Source of the DNA: Aselliscus stoliczkanus
Lineage: Eukaryota; Chordata; Mammalia; Chiroptera; Hipposideridae
DNA length: 64,000 nucleotides
Assembly: GCA_033961575.1 (NCBI GenBank)
Contig: CM066735.1
Span: forward strand, 89,159,449-89,223,448
Direction: 5' to 3'
Shown here: positions 62,950 through 64,000 of the stretch, one piece after another
How the letters are laid out: each line of letters opens with the position of its first letter
Numbering within the stretch: position 1 is the first letter of the stretch
Notes under the pieces: model-generated
The model's database searches: none
Told to the model about the DNA's origin: nothing
The model's input: only the letters and a program-made list of their open reading frames with translations
Program-made: the position numbers and the translations under genes

Positions 62950-63565
62950 CCCACTATTTTTTCAACATAACCCATATCTCACTATAAAGGATGAAAACCT
63001 GCTTTCCCAGAAAGCCTTGCAGTGAAGGATAGGCATTACGCATTATTCCAATCAATGGAACCCATGGGAAAGCTTGCTACATCATTTTTTAGTAAAGGCC
63101 TTTCTCCCTTTAAAAAGAATCGCAAAAGAAAAATGTCCAACTTCTACTAGTCATGCACATTGCCATGTCTGTGTGTGATGCCTAGAACTGTGGCAGACAT
63201 TTCGAGACCATGAAGGAAAAGCCTGAAGATGGAAGCCATTATGTTGAGGAGAGAAAGGATGGAAAGAGCCTGTGCTCTTAACAATGTCATTTGAGTGATT
63301 AAATGAGCCCTGTAACCCTCTACCTCCAAACTTTTGCTATATGAGATAATACAAAGCCTTGTTTTAAATTTTCTTTGCTACTCAAAGGGTGGTCAGTGGA
63401 CCAATTATAATATATCAAAATAACCTGGAACATGTTAAAACTGCAAAATATTGGGCACTGTCCCAGAAATACTGAATTTAAATCTGCATTTCAGCAAGAT
63501 CCCCAGCACCACACCAATTTAAGCCACTTTTAATTGGGCAGTTTGTTACTTGCAGTTGGAAGTAT
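62950..63565 (+). repeat. Old interspersed repeat with nested MER5
   Basis: Left part: CCTTGCAGTGAAGGATAGGC, ATTCCAATCAATGGAACCCA, CATTTCGAGACCATGAAGGA, TATATGAGATAATACAAAGC. Right part: TTTAAGCCACTTTTAATTGG, GTTTGTTACTTGCAGTTGGA. Both parts belong to the pattern also seen at 16,965, interrupted by the transposon at about 63,376. Confidence 0.5.
63376..63525. mobile_element. MER5A-like hAT transposon, nested
   Basis: CTACTCAAAGGGTGGTCAGT, CCTGGAACATGTTAAAACTG, ATTGGGCACTGTCCCAGAAA and AAATCTGCATTTCAGCAAGA follow the MER5A order. Confidence 0.8.
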
Positions 63566-64000
63566 CCTTATTAATATACTCACTGTATAGAGCTCCTTTT
63601 ATAAGTTAATTAACTATACTTCTTTATTCTATAATATTTGACTACCTCTCTTTTACAGAATGCATTTTATTTTGACATGCTTATGTAGCACAGTTAGGAA
63701 TATCCATGATAGTCTGACCCATACAGCTTCATACATTTCTAAATAGTAGGCCTGATGCTGTATTGACCTTTGTATTTCCCTTTCTGCTTAGCATTAAGCT
63801 ATGTGAAAACAAATATTCAAATATCTGTTGAACAAAAGAATAATGAGGGTAATCATTTCTTTGCAATTCCTCTGGCCAATGAAAATTTTAGAACCTCCAA
63901 TGAAGAGACATAATTCAAAGGTATACTGATGATCTGCCTTACATTATAAATGGTCCTTTTTCACCTTAGGCCATATCACTGCCATCTTCCTAAAACTTAA
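63566..64000. other. Unique AT-rich sequence, no gene seen
   Basis: No recognisable feature to the window end. Confidence 0.4.

Overview
This is nuclear DNA from a placental mammal. It is AT-rich, has no long open reading frames, and carries remnants of the repeats shared by all placentals (MIR, L2, MER5-type hAT, MaLR/MLT1-type LTRs, old L1M ends), younger 5'-truncated L1 copies and a lineage-specific tRNA-derived SINE. I see no Alu, B1/B2, Bov-tA, carnivore tRNA-Lys SINE or horse ERE, which argues against primates, rodents, ruminants, carnivores and equids. A bat or another laurasiatherian is my best guess, but the species is not fixed by what I can see. There are no bacterial, phage, plasmid or CRISPR features.

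Layout. Positions 1 to about 48,500 look like intron or intergenic DNA: interspersed repeats and microsatellites separated by unique sequence in which I recognise no gene. Positions 48,700-51,600 are the one clearly gene-associated part: a GC-rich block ending in a dense CpG island (core about 50,930-51,610, two NotI sites). On the minus strand the island holds an ATG in strong context (51,023) followed 35 bases later by a strong splice donor (GCAAG|GTAAGG, exon end 50,989). This fits a first coding exon whose protein starts MEQPPRPGTGA. I cannot name the gene. If the reading is right, everything left of 50,988 is at least partly intron 1 of that gene and everything right of the island is upstream DNA. 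A plus-strand donor (GCG|GTGAGT, exon end 51,219) in the same island could mark divergent transcription. Positions 51,600-64,000 return to AT-rich sequence with repeats.

The lineage SINE occurs in two forms sharing one head: a short form (285, 4,594, 6,855 minus, 25,690, 57,094 minus) and a longer form (855, 5,801). Most copies have readable target-site duplications. The short form keeps a tRNA-like A box, anticodon stem-loop and B box.

Observations most worth checking: the CpG-island first exon, two equal-length diverged copies of an unrecognised 110-base sequence 930 bases apart (10,461 and 11,391), a 34-base L1-type micro-insertion (10,078-10,111), a MER5 element nested in an unidentified old repeat (about 62,950-63,565), a 106-base nearly pure AG tract (45,096), and a possible 58-base exon at 47,395. 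I did not find a convincing new biological system. Repeat family names come from memory of consensus sequences, not from a search, and most boundaries are good to tens of bases only.
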